A stretch of 64,000 nt of DNA from CAIWHR01 sp963846855 (GTDB lineage: Bacteria > Pseudomonadota > Gammaproteobacteria > Burkholderiales > Casimicrobiaceae). The notes below the pieces were generated by a model, which was given only the letters and a program-made list of their open reading frames with translations, was not told the origin of the DNA and did no database searches. The DNA lies in the NCBI GenBank assembly GCA_963846855.1, contig CAWJXK010000007.1:62001-126000 (forward strand). The letters are read 5' to 3'. Shown piece by piece: positions 1-8,883 of this stretch (within the stretch, counting starts at the first letter, position 1; each line of letters begins with the position of its first letter). The position numbers and the translations under genes are program-made.

Positions 1-552
1 GAGAATCTGCACTACCTGCTGGAGAGCGCGTTCTGCCGCGGTGCGAACGGCGACGAGCTCAGCTTGCCGTTCCTGCGCGCGCTCGAGAACGCACAACCGT
101 TCGAGACCCATCCGATCTTCGCGGTGCTGCACGAGATGTGCTACACGCAGGGCGCCGCCGCGCGCTGGTCGGCGGAGCGCGTGCGCGCCGAGTTTCCCGA
201 CATGGCGTGGGCGCCGGGGCGGCCGCCGTCGTTCACCGGCGAGATGATCTACCCGTGGATGTTCGAGGACTACGCCGGGCTGCGGCCGCTGCGCGAGGTC
301 GCCGACCTGCTCGCCGCGGAGGAGCGCTGGCCGATGCTGTACGACCCGGCGCAGCTCGCGCGGAACACGGTGCCGTGCGTCGCCGCGATCTACGCGGAGG
401 ACATGTACGTGCCGCGCGCGCTGTCGGAGCAGACCGCGGCGTCAATCAGCGGCATGAAGGCATGGCTCACCAACGAATACGAGCACAACGGCCTCCGCGC
501 GAGCGACGCGGTGTTCGAGCGGCTGCTCGCGCTGCAGCGGGAGAAGGTCTAG
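1..552 (+). CDS. alpha/beta hydrolase, C-terminal part (5' end outside window)
   Basis: The frame is open from base 1 and ends at TAG 550-552, giving 183 codons of a protein whose start lies upstream. The helical cap region followed by PCVAAIYAEDMYVP and then EYEHNGLRAS resembles the Asp and His segments that end alpha/beta hydrolases of the proline iminopeptidase type. The nucleophile elbow is not in the window, so the class is inferred from the C-terminus only. A 254-bp spacer follows in which no further gene is visible. Confidence 0.6.
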   Translation, partial: ENLHYLLESAFCRGANGDELSLPFLRALENAQPFETHPIFAVLHEMCYTQGAAARWSAERVRAEFPDMAWAPGRPPSFTGEMIYPWMFEDYAGLRPLREVADLLAAEERWPMLYDPAQLARNTVPCVAAIYAEDMYVPRALSEQTAASISGMKAWLTNEYEHNGLRASDAVFERLLALQREKV

Positions 553-806
553 CGAAGCGTCGTCGCGACGGCGCCAATGGCTTGTCTGCTACCCACAGCA
601 ACAGGCCCTACGCTGGCAACGCCACGACGCTCGGCGTGCGCATGTTCTGAGCCCGATGCGGCCCGGATGCACGCCGCGCCATGGACACTCGAGCGCGTGC
701 TGCGACGCACAAGCCGCTGATCTCGGCGATCTTTGATGCTCGTCAACAAGGTGCCCGTGGAATGGGAGTAACCGGTCGATGGTCGGAAGGCCAAAAGGAG
801 GTTCTC

Positions 807-998
807 ATGAGTTTCCTGAGTCTAGTGGTTTTTGCGACGATGTTTGCCACGATCGTGGCCCTCGTTCTTGGAGTTGCCTCCATGGCGCGCGACGGCGAGG
901 TTGGCCATCTGGATAGTGAGCATTGGATGGCGATGCGGGTCTTCCTGCAGGTGACAGCGGTGGTGGCGCTGGTGGGGGCGTTCTACGCCGCAACCTGA
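807..998 (+). CDS. small two-helix membrane protein, HIG1-like
   Basis: The gene encodes 63 residues. The ATG at 807 is chosen because AAGGAGG lies 6 nt upstream; longer starts lack a ribosome site. Two hydrophobic helices (about residues 3-24 and 44-62) flank a short charged loop containing MARDGE and an MAMRVF segment. This layout and the Gly/Arg-bearing loop resemble bacterial HIG1/twin-transmembrane proteins, which associate with respiratory complexes. It lies 66 bp upstream of the flavoprotein gene and may be co-transcribed with it. The family call is a weak inference from shape; the coding call is firmer. Confidence 0.6.
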   Translation: MSFLSLVVFATMFATIVALVLGVASMARDGEVGHLDSEHWMAMRVFLQVTAVVALVGAFYAAT

Positions 999-1064
999 CT
1001 GTCTACGCAGCCTGCTGCAGACTGGCGGCCTGTTGCACTTGAACAATCAAAAGGGAGGACGAGC

Positions 1065-2414
1065 ATGAGTGACCGCATCAATCGACGTGATTTTCTGAAA
1101 ATGAGCAGCGCCGTTGCGGCAGGTGGCGCAGCAGTCATGACGGGCTGTACCACGGCCGGAGGCGGCGCCACCCAAACGCCTGCGTCCGTAGGCTTCAAAG
1201 CCGACCTTCCGAAGGCCAGAGGGCCTCGCCTGGTGGTGGTTGGCGGCGGGACCTCGGGGCTGACCATTGCCAAGTACGCGAAGAAGGAATACCCGAAATT
1301 CGACGTCGTGTTGGTGGACAAGCGCGACATGTACTCGTCCTGTTTCTCCAGCAACCTGTGGTATGCGGGACTGATCAACCTGGAGTTTCTGGCCGATCAC
1401 AGTTTCCTCGATGCCGCGCGCAACAACCAATATATCTACTTCAATGCCACCGCCACGGGATTGGACCGCGCCGGGCGCAGGCTCGTCACCAGCGAGGGCG
1501 AGATCGACTACGATTTCCTCGTTTTGGCGCCGGGCATCTCCTACGACTATGCCCGTATCGGCGTCAAGGACGTGGAGACCATTACAGCGCTGCGAACCGC
1601 CTATCCCCCCGGCTTCATTTCGCCAACTGAGCACGTCACGATCCGGCGCAAGGTGCAGGAGTTCGAAGGCGGCGTATTCGTGCAGTGCGTACCCTCCGGC
1701 AACTACCGATGTCTGCCCGCGCCCTACGAGCGCGCCTGCATGATTGCCTCCCACTTCAAGAAGAACAAGATCAAAGCCAAGGTGCTGGTGCTCGACGCCA
1801 ATCCGGACATCACCATCAAGAAGGCGGGGTTCCACGCCGCCTTCAATGAACTGTACAAAGATACTATCGAATACAAACCCGGCGTCGAGATCACCAGCGT
1901 CGATCTGGAGAAGAAGTTTCTCAAGACCGATTTCGACACCTACCATTTCGACGACGCCGCCATCTATCCCGGTGTGCGCGCCTCGACCCTGATCGAGCAT
2001 CTGGACCTGGTTGACCCGAAGAGCCCGCAGAAGGAAGCCCGCATCGACGTCCTGAAATACAACGTGATCGGCGACGAGCGCGTCTACGTAACTGGCGACT
2101 CCCGTCCGCATCCATATTCCAAGAGCGCAAACACTTCCAACACCGAGGGTAAGTATGTTGCCAAGGTGCTGGCAGCGCGCGCCCAAGGCAAGGACATCAA
2201 TTGGTACAGCCCGCGGACCGTCTGCTTCTCGATGGTCAACGCTAGCCCGATGGAAGGCATCAGCGTGGATGCGGGTTATGTCCTGAACGCCGCCGGAAAT
2301 GGAATCGCCGGATTCTCGCCGGACACCAAGATGTTCGAGAACCGCGACGAAGCCAAAGGCAAGAGCACGCTGGAGTGGGCGCGAGGCCTGTATCGGGACA
2401 TGTTCGAGGCGTGA
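1065..2414 (+). CDS. FAD-dependent sulfide dehydrogenase-like flavoprotein (FccB/SoxF type), Tat exported
   Basis: The protein has 449 residues. The N-terminus has a twin-arginine signal (NRRDFLKM, residues 6-13) followed by a hydrophobic stretch and VMTGC, which could be a lipobox. A Rossmann FAD motif VVVGGGTSGL is at 57-66. YRCLPAPYER and, near the C-terminus, the VCFSMVN...GISVDAGY segment match the two conserved cysteine regions of flavocytochrome c sulfide dehydrogenase flavoproteins. The likely role is periplasmic oxidation of sulfide or another sulfur compound. The usual c-type cytochrome partner is not adjacent; a Rieske protein gene follows 33 bp downstream instead. GGGAGG precedes the ATG. 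Confidence 0.8.
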   Translation: MSDRINRRDFLKMSSAVAAGGAAVMTGCTTAGGGATQTPASVGFKADLPKARGPRLVVVGGGTSGLTIAKYAKKEYPKFDVVLVDKRDMYSSCFSSNLWYAGLINLEFLADHSFLDAARNNQYIYFNATATGLDRAGRRLVTSEGEIDYDFLVLAPGISYDYARIGVKDVETITALRTAYPPGFISPTEHVTIRRKVQEFEGGVFVQCVPSGNYRCLPAPYERACMIASHFKKNKIKAKVLVLDANPDITIKKAGFHAAFNELYKDTIEYKPGVEITSVDLEKKFLKTDFDTYHFDDAAIYPGVRASTLIEHLDLVDPKSPQKEARIDVLKYNVIGDERVYVTGDSRPHPYSKSANTSNTEGKYVAKVLAARAQGKDINWYSPRTVCFSMVNASPMEGISVDAGYVLNAAGNGIAGFSPDTKMFENRDEAKGKSTLEWARGLYRDMFEA

Positions 2415-2447
2415 CCGACCATCCGGCCGTCGCCTTTGGAGGGACTC

Positions 2448-3146
2448 ATGGACAGACGAAGGTTCGTCAGGCTATGCGCTGGCAGCACCGCCTGGCTTGC
2501 TGCCGGCATGCGCGAAGCGCATGCCGGCAGTTACACTGATTTCCCCAGGGCCCGTCTCACGGACGCCCAAGGCGCACCGCTCAAAGCGTCGGCCCTGGCG
2601 AAGGATGAAGCGTATGTATTTCACTTCCCCTACCGAAGTCTCCCGTGTTTTCTCATCGACCTTGGCAAACCGGCTCCGGGCCAGCAGGAGTTGACGTCGG
2701 AATCGGGCAGCTACATTTGGCCCGGCGGAGTCGGCAAGGACAAGAGTCTCGTTGCCTACGTGGCGATTTGCACCCATCAACTCAGCTATGCGGCCAAGGA
2801 TGGGAGCCAGATCCGCTATGTGGCTGGCAACAGTGCCCTAGCCGGCAGGCCCGGCACGATCGTCTGTTGTGCCCACGACAGCGTATTCGATCCGGCTACG
2901 GGCGCCCAGAGAGTGCACGGTGAGGCGCGCGATCCGTTGCTGGCCGTTAGGCTGGAATTCGATTCGGCGGAAGATGCTATTTATGCAAGCGGCTTGGCCG
3001 GCACCCAACTTGTCGAACGCTTTTTCAATACTTACAAGCGCGAGCTTATTTCCGAGTTTGGTCCCGGAGTCTACAAGGAGCCCGTGGCGGACAGGACGGC
3101 TGCGGTTCCTCTTAGCAAATACGCGGCGTCGGTAGGCGACTGCTAG
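2448..3146 (+). CDS. Tat-exported Rieske [2Fe-2S] protein
   Basis: The protein has 232 residues. The ATG at 2448 has GGAGGG at 2438-2443; an in-frame TTG at 2436 is less likely. A twin-arginine signal (DRRRFVRL, then a hydrophobic segment ending AHA) opens the protein. The cluster ligands are C108-T-H110 and C140-C-A-H143, the CxH...CxxH pattern of Rieske proteins. It resembles the small Rieske subunits of periplasmic oxidoreductases such as arsenite oxidase more than the cytochrome bc1 type, since no membrane anchor other than the signal is seen. Its position directly after the FccB-like gene suggests it accepts electrons from that flavoprotein (inference). Confidence 0.8.
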   Translation: MDRRRFVRLCAGSTAWLAAGMREAHAGSYTDFPRARLTDAQGAPLKASALAKDEAYVFHFPYRSLPCFLIDLGKPAPGQQELTSESGSYIWPGGVGKDKSLVAYVAICTHQLSYAAKDGSQIRYVAGNSALAGRPGTIVCCAHDSVFDPATGAQRVHGEARDPLLAVRLEFDSAEDAIYASGLAGTQLVERFFNTYKRELISEFGPGVYKEPVADRTAAVPLSKYAASVGDC

Positions 3147-3431
3147 CGGAAGTCAACGTGCTTCAGCCAAGCGTAGCCAGAACAAGCGTTAGCACTCGAT
3201 CTCCATCGCCCGTTTGATTGATTGCGTTCGGTGGGTGATGGCTACGCGGCGGGCGGCCCCAACAAGCGCCGCTGCTGTCCTCCAGTCCCGATCACAGAAG
3301 CGGACTTGCCCGCAGTGACTGCTTGCGCAGAAATTGTGAGTTCGAGGTCGGTGGGTGATTGTGGCCGAACTCGGCCGTTGCGTGGATGCTGCCGTTCAAC
3401 CCGGCCCGGAACTCGACCGAGCATCTCGCAT
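3147..3431. other. intergenic stretch with a short direct repeat
   Basis: No convincing gene. The 12-mer TCGGTGGGTGAT occurs at 3228-3239 and again at 3348-3359. The stretch lies between two convergent transcription units, and I see no clear T-tailed terminator. Confidence 0.4.
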
Positions 3432-4355
3432 TCAGGCTGCCTGTTTGAGTCCCACGTCCGGCAGCTTGGGACGCGTCGCCAGCGCGTGCTTCATCATCGC
3501 CTCGATCGCCGCCGTCTCCGTCGCGTCGAGCGGCAGGCGCGGCGGACGCGTGCGGTGCGTGCCGCGTCCCATGATGTGCTCGCATAACTTGATGCACTGG
3601 ACGAGGTCGGGGCGCGCATCGAGGTGGAGTAGCGGCATGAACCAGCTGTACAGGCTTAACGCCTCGGGATACCGACCGGCGCGGGCAAGGCGGAACAACG
3701 TCTCACCTTCGCGCGGGAACGCGTTCGAGAGCCCGGATACCCAGCCGACGGCGCCGACCATGATGCTCTCGACGACGACGTCGTCGAGGCCGGCGAACAG
3801 CACGAACCGGTCGCCGACCATGTTGCGCAGGTCGGTGAAGCGTCGCGTGTCGCCCGAGGACTCCTTGAAGCAGACGATCGTCTCGCAGTCGGCGAGCGAC
3901 GCGAGGATCTCGGGCGTCACGTCGTTCTTGTAGATCGGCGGGTTGTTGTAGACCATCACCGGCACGTCGGTCGCCTTGGCGACCGTGCGGAAGTGCGCGG
4001 CGGTCTCATGCGGCTTCGACGAGTACACGAGCGCCGGCATCACCATGATGCCGTCGAGCCCGATGCGCGCGGCTTCCTTCGCCATGTCGATCGCGAAGGC
4101 CGACGTGAATTCGGCGATGCCCGACAGGACCGGCACGCGGCCGCGCGCGACGGCCTTGGCGGTCTCCATCACGGCGATCTTTTCGGCCTTGGCGAGCGAG
4201 CAGTTCTCGCCGACGGTGCCGCAGACGATCAGGCCTGACACACCATCGCGGATGAGGCCCTCGATCACGCGCGCCGTGGCGTCGACGTCGAGCGACAGGT
4301 CCTCGCGGAATTGCGTCGTGACGGCCGGGAATACGCCGCTCCAGTCAGGTCTCAT
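3432..4355 (-). CDS. dihydrodipicolinate synthase (DapA) family aldolase/lyase
   Basis: The protein has 307 residues, the normal length for this (beta/alpha)8 family. GTVGEN (47-52) is the phosphate/carboxylate-binding turn, Y136 in the VYNNPP motif is the conserved catalytic tyrosine and K164 in CFKES is the Schiff-base lysine. The family covers DapA, N-acetylneuraminate lyase, 2-keto-3-deoxy sugar acid aldolases and hydroxyproline-pathway deaminases. The substrate cannot be told from sequence. It lies 18 bp downstream of a Rieske oxygenase gene on the same strand, so a catabolic role in which the oxygenase product is cleaved or deaminated is more likely than lysine synthesis (inference). 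Confidence 0.8.
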   Translation of the reverse strand: MRPDWSGVFPAVTTQFREDLSLDVDATARVIEGLIRDGVSGLIVCGTVGENCSLAKAEKIAVMETAKAVARGRVPVLSGIAEFTSAFAIDMAKEAARIGLDGIMVMPALVYSSKPHETAAHFRTVAKATDVPVMVYNNPPIYKNDVTPEILASLADCETIVCFKESSGDTRRFTDLRNMVGDRFVLFAGLDDVVVESIMVGAVGWVSGLSNAFPREGETLFRLARAGRYPEALSLYSWFMPLLHLDARPDLVQCIKLCEHIMGRGTHRTRPPRLPLDATETAAIEAMMKHALATRPKLPDVGLKQAA

Positions 4356-4373
4356 CGGAGGTTCACCGTTCTC

Positions 4374-5480
4374 TCACCGCGGCACGATGTGACTTTCGAG
4401 CTCGCGCCGCAGGAACTCGTGGAAATGCTGCATGCCGTCTTCCATCGGCGACTGGTAGGGGCCTTCCTCGCTGCGCCCCATCCGGTACAGCGCGTTGCGG
4501 CCGGCGTCCATCCGCTCGGCGATCTCGTCGTCCTCGCGCGCGGTCTCCATGTACGCCGCCTGCTCGGCCTCGACGAACTCGCGCTCGAAGTACGCGATGT
4601 CCTCGGGGTAATAGAATTCGACGACGTTGGTCGTCCGGTCGACGCCACGCGGGATCAGCGTGCTGATCACGAGCACGTGCGGGTACCACTCGATCATGAT
4701 GTTCGGGTAATACGTGAGCCAGATCGCGCCGTGCTTCGGCATCTCGCCGCGGTAATAATCGAGCACCGCCTTGTGCCAGCGCTCGTAAGTCTTCGTGCCG
4801 GCCTTGCGCAGGCTCGTGACGCCGACCGTCTGCAGCGATGCCCACGGCGCGAATTCCCACTTGAGGTCGTCGCAGGTGACGAAGTTGCCGAGGCCCGGAT
4901 GGAACGGGACGACGTGGTAGTCCTCGAGGTAGACCTCGATGAAACTCTTCCAGTTGTAGTTGCACTCGTGGATCTCGACGCGGTCGAGCACGTGGCTCGA
5001 GAAGTCGAAGCCGTGTACGCCGAGACGCGCGAGATCGGCGCCAACGTCGCGCGGCCCGTCGAACAGGAGGCCGTTCCAGTTCGTGAGCGGCGAGCGGCCG
5101 AGGTTCAGGCACGGCTTGTCGGCGAAATGCGGCGCACCGAGGAGCTCGCCTTTGAGGTCGTAGGTCCAGCGATGGATCGGGCAGACGATGTTGGGAACGT
5201 TGCCGCGGCCCTTCAGCATGATCGCCTGCCGGTGGCGGCAGATGTTCGAGACGAGCTCGATGCCGGCGGTGTTGCGGATGAGCGCCTGCGCGTTGTCGCG
5301 CCACTCGAGCGCTTGATAGTCGCCGGGCTCGGGGACCATCAGCTCATGGCCGACGTAGCCGGGCGCGCGCGCGAACAGCAGCCGCTGCTCGGCATCGTAG
5401 ACGGCGGGATCGCAATACCAGGAGACGGGGAGCTGCGTGGTGGCGCGCAGCAAATGCCCCGCAGCGGCGAGGTTCGACAT
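4374..5480 (-). CDS. Rieske non-heme iron oxygenase, alpha subunit
   Basis: The protein has 368 residues. The start is set at 5480 because GGAAAGG lies just upstream; an upstream in-frame ATG would add 15 residues with no ribosome site. The Rieske cluster motif is CRHR...CPIH. The catalytic domain carries EVYLEDYHVVPFHPG, with the conserved Asp and the two His iron ligands of ring-hydroxylating and carnitine/betaine-type oxygenases. No ferredoxin, reductase or beta subunit gene is adjacent, so electron donors must be encoded elsewhere. It is the first gene of a two-gene leftward operon with the DapA-family lyase. The substrate is unknown. Confidence 0.85.
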   Translation of the reverse strand: MSNLAAAGHLLRATTQLPVSWYCDPAVYDAEQRLLFARAPGYVGHELMVPEPGDYQALEWRDNAQALIRNTAGIELVSNICRHRQAIMLKGRGNVPNIVCPIHRWTYDLKGELLGAPHFADKPCLNLGRSPLTNWNGLLFDGPRDVGADLARLGVHGFDFSSHVLDRVEIHECNYNWKSFIEVYLEDYHVVPFHPGLGNFVTCDDLKWEFAPWASLQTVGVTSLRKAGTKTYERWHKAVLDYYRGEMPKHGAIWLTYYPNIMIEWYPHVLVISTLIPRGVDRTTNVVEFYYPEDIAYFEREFVEAEQAAYMETAREDDEIAERMDAGRNALYRMGRSEEGPYQSPMEDGMQHFHEFLRRELESHIVPR

Positions 5481-5618
5481 CGGCCTTTCCTTTCGGTTTC
5501 CGGTGAAACCAACCCAACCCAACAACCCGGGACGATTACGGCGTTTTCAGCCGCCCCGGACCGCTTTGCTAAGTCGGCCGCACGAGAGATCCGTGGAAGG
5601 CCGCGTAACGAACCTGTT

Positions 5619-5648
5619 ATTATACAAAGGTGTCCGGAGCAAGGTCAA
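5619..5648 (-). promoter_or_regulatory. sigma-70-type promoter for the Rieske oxygenase operon
   Basis: Read on the minus strand, TTGACC (5648-5643), an 18-nt spacer and a perfect TATAAT (5624-5619) lie 139 nt before the oxygenase start. This is one of the best consensus promoters in the window. The rest of the spacer 5481-5822 shows no gene, and no comparably good promoter is visible for the rightward xseB unit. Confidence 0.6.
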
Positions 5649-5822
5649 TCGACCGACGGCCCGCCCGCATCGGCCGATCGGCGGCCAGGTCCACGCACAC
5701 GGGCCGCGCAGCGCCGCCGCCGCCGAGTCCTTTGACCTTCATCACTTCCGACCGTTAACCTGCCCGGTAATCTGCCGCAGACATGCAATTCCGGACGGCG
5801 GATTCGCCCACAGGGAAACCCG

Positions 5823-6080
5823 ATGGCCAAGGCCAGCGAAATTCCGGCAAGTTTCGAAGCCGCGCTCTCCGAGCTCGAGGAGATCGTCGCCACGATGGAA
5901 GGCGGCGCGCTGCCGCTCAACGAATCGCTGGCGGCCTACAAGCGCGGCGCGACGCTGCTCGCGTATTGCCAGGCGGCGTTGAAGGACGCGCGGCAGCAGG
6001 TCGAGGTGCTGGAGAAGGGCGTGCTCAAGGCATTCGAGGTCCCCGGGGTCGCTGGCGACGTGCGGGACGATGAACCCTGA
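5823..6080 (+). CDS. xseB: exodeoxyribonuclease VII small subunit
   Basis: The protein has 85 residues, the usual length. It is acidic and helical with the family core FEAALSELEEIV (about 10-21), the LPLNESLAAYKRG segment and a QVEVL region. XseB binds several copies per XseA and is needed for processive single-strand DNA degradation. xseA is not in the window. It is the first gene of the xseB-ispA-dxs unit; its 3' end overlaps the ispA start by 11 bp, the arrangement seen in many proteobacteria and a sign of translational coupling. Confidence 0.93.
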   Translation: MAKASEIPASFEAALSELEEIVATMEGGALPLNESLAAYKRGATLLAYCQAALKDARQQVEVLEKGVLKAFEVPGVAGDVRDDEP

Positions 6081-6957
6081 CGTCGACTTTGCCGTCTGGT
6101 CCGGCGAGCGGCAGCAGCGTGTCGAGGACGTGCTGGAACGCGTGCTGCCTTCCACTGCGTCGCTGCCGCAGGCGTTGCACGAGGCGATGCGCTACTCGGT
6201 GCTGGGCGGAGGCAAACGCGTCCGCCCGCTGCTCGCGTACGCGGCGGGCGAGCTGACCGGCGCCGACCCCGATCGGGTCGATGCGCCGGCGGCGGCGGTC
6301 GAGCTGATCCACGCCTACTCGCTGATCCACGATGACCTGCCGTGCATGGACGACGACACGCTGCGGCGCGGCAAGCCGACCTGTCACGTCGCGTTCGGCG
6401 AGGCGACCGCGCTCCTCGCCGGAGACGCGCTGCAATCGCTCGCATTCAGCGTTCTCGGAAGCGCGGAATTGCGCGATCCCGGACGCGCGTGCGCGATTTT
6501 GGGCGAGATGGCCGGCGCATCCGGCATGGCCGGCGGCCAGGCGATCGACCTCGACGCCACCGGACGGACGCTCACACTTGCAGAGCTCGAGACGATGCAT
6601 CGGCGCAAGACCGGGGCGCTGATACGCGCATCGGTCGCGCTGGGCGCGCTCGCCGGAGACCCGATCGCTCCGCGCGAGCTGGCCGCGCTCGACGCTTTCG
6701 CCGCCGCCGCGGGACTCGCATTTCAGGTGATCGACGACATCCTCGACGTCGAAGGCTCGGCGGCGACGCTGGGCAAGACGGCGGGCAAGGACGCTGCCCA
6801 GGGCAAGGCGACCTACGTTTCGCTGCTTGGCCTTGCGGCGGCTCGAGGCTATGCCGAGACGCTGCGCGCCGACGCCCACGCGGCGCTCTCGTCGTTCGGC
6901 GGCCGCGCGCGCCGCCTCGCGGAACTCGCCGACTGGCTGTGTGCCAGACGTCACTGA
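6070..6957 (+). CDS. ispA: (2E,6E)-farnesyl diphosphate synthase
   Basis: The protein has 295 residues. It has the substrate-binding GGGKRVRPLL (47-56), the first Asp-rich motif HDDLPCMDDD (87-96, with the two-residue insertion typical of type II bacterial FPP synthases) and the second motif DDILD (about 222-226). It condenses IPP with DMAPP/GPP to make farnesyl diphosphate for quinones and undecaprenyl phosphate. It overlaps xseB upstream, and its stop codon overlaps the dxs start (TGATG), so the three genes form one unit feeding isoprenoid synthesis. Confidence 0.95.
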   Translation: MNPDVDFAVWSGERQQRVEDVLERVLPSTASLPQALHEAMRYSVLGGGKRVRPLLAYAAGELTGADPDRVDAPAAAVELIHAYSLIHDDLPCMDDDTLRRGKPTCHVAFGEATALLAGDALQSLAFSVLGSAELRDPGRACAILGEMAGASGMAGGQAIDLDATGRTLTLAELETMHRRKTGALIRASVALGALAGDPIAPRELAALDAFAAAAGLAFQVIDDILDVEGSAATLGKTAGKDAAQGKATYVSLLGLAAARGYAETLRADAHAALSSFGGRARRLAELADWLCARRH

Positions 6958-8855
6958 TGCTGACCATGTATCCGCTGCTCGACCAGATCGATTCCCCCGC
7001 CGCGCTGCGCAAGCTCGACCGCGGTGCGCTGCCGCAGCTCGCGCGCGAGCTCCGTGCGTTCGTCATCGCCTCGGTCGCGCAGACCGGCGGTCACCTGTCG
7101 TCGAACCTCGGCACCATCGAGCTCGCCATCGCGCTGCATTACACGTTCGAGACGCCGCACGATCGCATCGTGTGGGACGTCGGGCACCAGACTTACGCGC
7201 ACAAGATCCTCACCGGACGCCGCGCCGAGATGGGCCGGCTGCGGATGGCGGGAGGGCCCTCGGGTTTCCCCCGCCGCAGCGAGAGCGAGTACGACACGTT
7301 CGGCACCGCGCATTCTTCGACGTCGGTCTCGGCGGCACTCGGCATGGCGATCGCGGCGCAGCGCAAGGGAGAGCGAAGGCATGTCGCGGCGGTGATCGGC
7401 GACGGCGCGATGAGCGCCGGCATGGCCTTCGAGGCGCTCAACAACGCGGGCGCGGCGGGCGCCGACCTCCTCGTCATCCTCAACGACAACGGGATGTCGA
7501 TCTCCGAGCCGGTCGGCGCCCTCAACAGCTATCTCGCGCGGGTGCTCTCGTCGCGCCTCTACAACACGATGCGCCGCGGCGGCAAGGAGGTGCTGTCGAA
7601 GCTGCCTCCGGTCAAGGCGCTCGCGAAGCGCGCCGAAGAACACTTGAAGGGCATGGTGCTCCCGGGCACGCTGTTCGAGGAATTCGGTTTCAACTACATC
7701 GGGCCGATCGACGGCCACGACATCGACACGCTGGCGCGCACGCTCGCCGATGTTCGCGAGCTCCAGGGGCCGCAGCTGCTGCACGTCGTCACGCGCAAGG
7801 GCTGCGGCTATGCGCGCGCCGAGGACGACCCGATCCTCTACCACGGCGTGACGAAATTCGACCCGGCGGTCGGCATCGTGCCGAAGGCGGCCGCGAAGCC
7901 GTCGTACACGCAGATCTTCGGCGATTGGCTGGCCGACATGGCGGCGCGCGATCCACGTCTCATCGGCATCACGCCGGCGATGCGCGAGGGCTCCGGCCTC
8001 GTCCGCTTCTCGCAGGAGTTTCCCGAGCGCTATTTCGACGTCGGCATCGCCGAGCAGCACGCGGTGACGTTCGCGGCCGGGCTCGCCTGCGAGGGCATGA
8101 AGCCGGTGGTCGCGATCTACTCGACGTTCCTGCAGCGCGCCTACGACCAGACGATCCACGACGTCGCGTTGCAGAACCTTCCCGTGGTGTTCGCGATCGA
8201 CCGCGCCGGCATCGTCGGCGCCGACGGCGCGACGCACATCGGCGCGTTCGACCTGTCGTACCTGCGCTGCATCCCGAACATGACCGTGATGGCGCCGTCC
8301 GACGAGAACGAGTGCCGGCAGATGCTCTACACGGCGTTCACGCTGGATACGCCGAGCGCGGTGCGCTATCCGCGCGGCGGCGGAACCGGCGCGGCGGTGG
8401 AGCGCGCGATGACCGCGCTGCCCGTCGGCAAGGGTGAAATCCGGCGCGAGTCGGGACGGCATTCGAACCGGATCGCGCTTCTCGCCTTCGGCAGCGTCGT
8501 GCCGCATGCGCAGGCCGCCGGCGAGACGCTCGACGCGACCGTCGTCAACATGCGCTTCGTGAAGCCGGTCGACGCCCTGCTCGTGCAACGGCTCGCGCAG
8601 GACCACGCAGCGCTCGTCACGATCGAGGAGAACGTCGTGATGGGCGGTGCTGGAAGCGGCGTCGCCGAGACGCTTTCGGCGGCCGGCATCACCATCCCGT
8701 TGCTGCATCTCGGGCTGCCCGACCGTTTCCTCGACCATGGCGATCCGGCGCAGCTCCTGTCCGCCTGCGGTCTCGATGCCGCCGGCATCGTCGCCGCCGT
8801 CAACGCACGCTTTCCGCATCGGCGTCCGCATGCCGTCGTGAAGCCGGCGGCATGA
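6957..8855 (+). CDS. dxs: 1-deoxy-D-xylulose-5-phosphate synthase
   Basis: The protein has 632 residues. The thiamine diphosphate motif GDGAMSAG...LNDN lies near residues 148-177. The GHQTYAHKIL and transketolase pyrimidine-domain segments (IAEQHAVTFAAG, DRAGIVGADGATH) are intact. The enzyme joins pyruvate and glyceraldehyde 3-phosphate, the first step of the MEP isoprenoid pathway. The start at 6957 overlaps the ispA stop; ATG 6966 (MYPLLDQI), three codons later, matches the usual family N-terminus and is an equally good choice. A much longer upstream reading in this frame is antisense-like GC-rich sequence inside ispA and is not coding. Confidence 0.95.
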   Translation: MLTMYPLLDQIDSPAALRKLDRGALPQLARELRAFVIASVAQTGGHLSSNLGTIELAIALHYTFETPHDRIVWDVGHQTYAHKILTGRRAEMGRLRMAGGPSGFPRRSESEYDTFGTAHSSTSVSAALGMAIAAQRKGERRHVAAVIGDGAMSAGMAFEALNNAGAAGADLLVILNDNGMSISEPVGALNSYLARVLSSRLYNTMRRGGKEVLSKLPPVKALAKRAEEHLKGMVLPGTLFEEFGFNYIGPIDGHDIDTLARTLADVRELQGPQLLHVVTRKGCGYARAEDDPILYHGVTKFDPAVGIVPKAAAKPSYTQIFGDWLADMAARDPRLIGITPAMREGSGLVRFSQEFPERYFDVGIAEQHAVTFAAGLACEGMKPVVAIYSTFLQRAYDQTIHDVALQNLPVVFAIDRAGIVGADGATHIGAFDLSYLRCIPNMTVMAPSDENECRQMLYTAFTLDTPSAVRYPRGGGTGAAVERAMTALPVGKGEIRRESGRHSNRIALLAFGSVVPHAQAAGETLDATVVNMRFVKPVDALLVQRLAQDHAALVTIEENVVMGGAGSGVAETLSAAGITIPLLHLGLPDRFLDHGDPAQLLSACGLDAAGIVAAVNARFPHRRPHAVVKPAA

Positions 8856-8883
8856 TCTCGCCCAACCACCGAGACGTCCGATC

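Noticed and set aside
1047..2186. A 379-codon leftward open frame opposite the FccB-like gene.
   Set aside because: Composition is low in motifs and mirrors the codon structure of the flavoprotein on the other strand.
4311..5735. A 474-codon rightward open frame opposite the Rieske oxygenase gene.
   Set aside because: It is the antisense shadow of a GC-rich gene: Arg/Val/Asp-rich without motifs, while the minus strand encodes an intact Rieske oxygenase.
6342..6956. A 200-codon N-terminal extension of Dxs.
   Set aside because: It overlaps ispA out of frame, is Arg-rich, and Dxs proteins start at the MYPLL segment.
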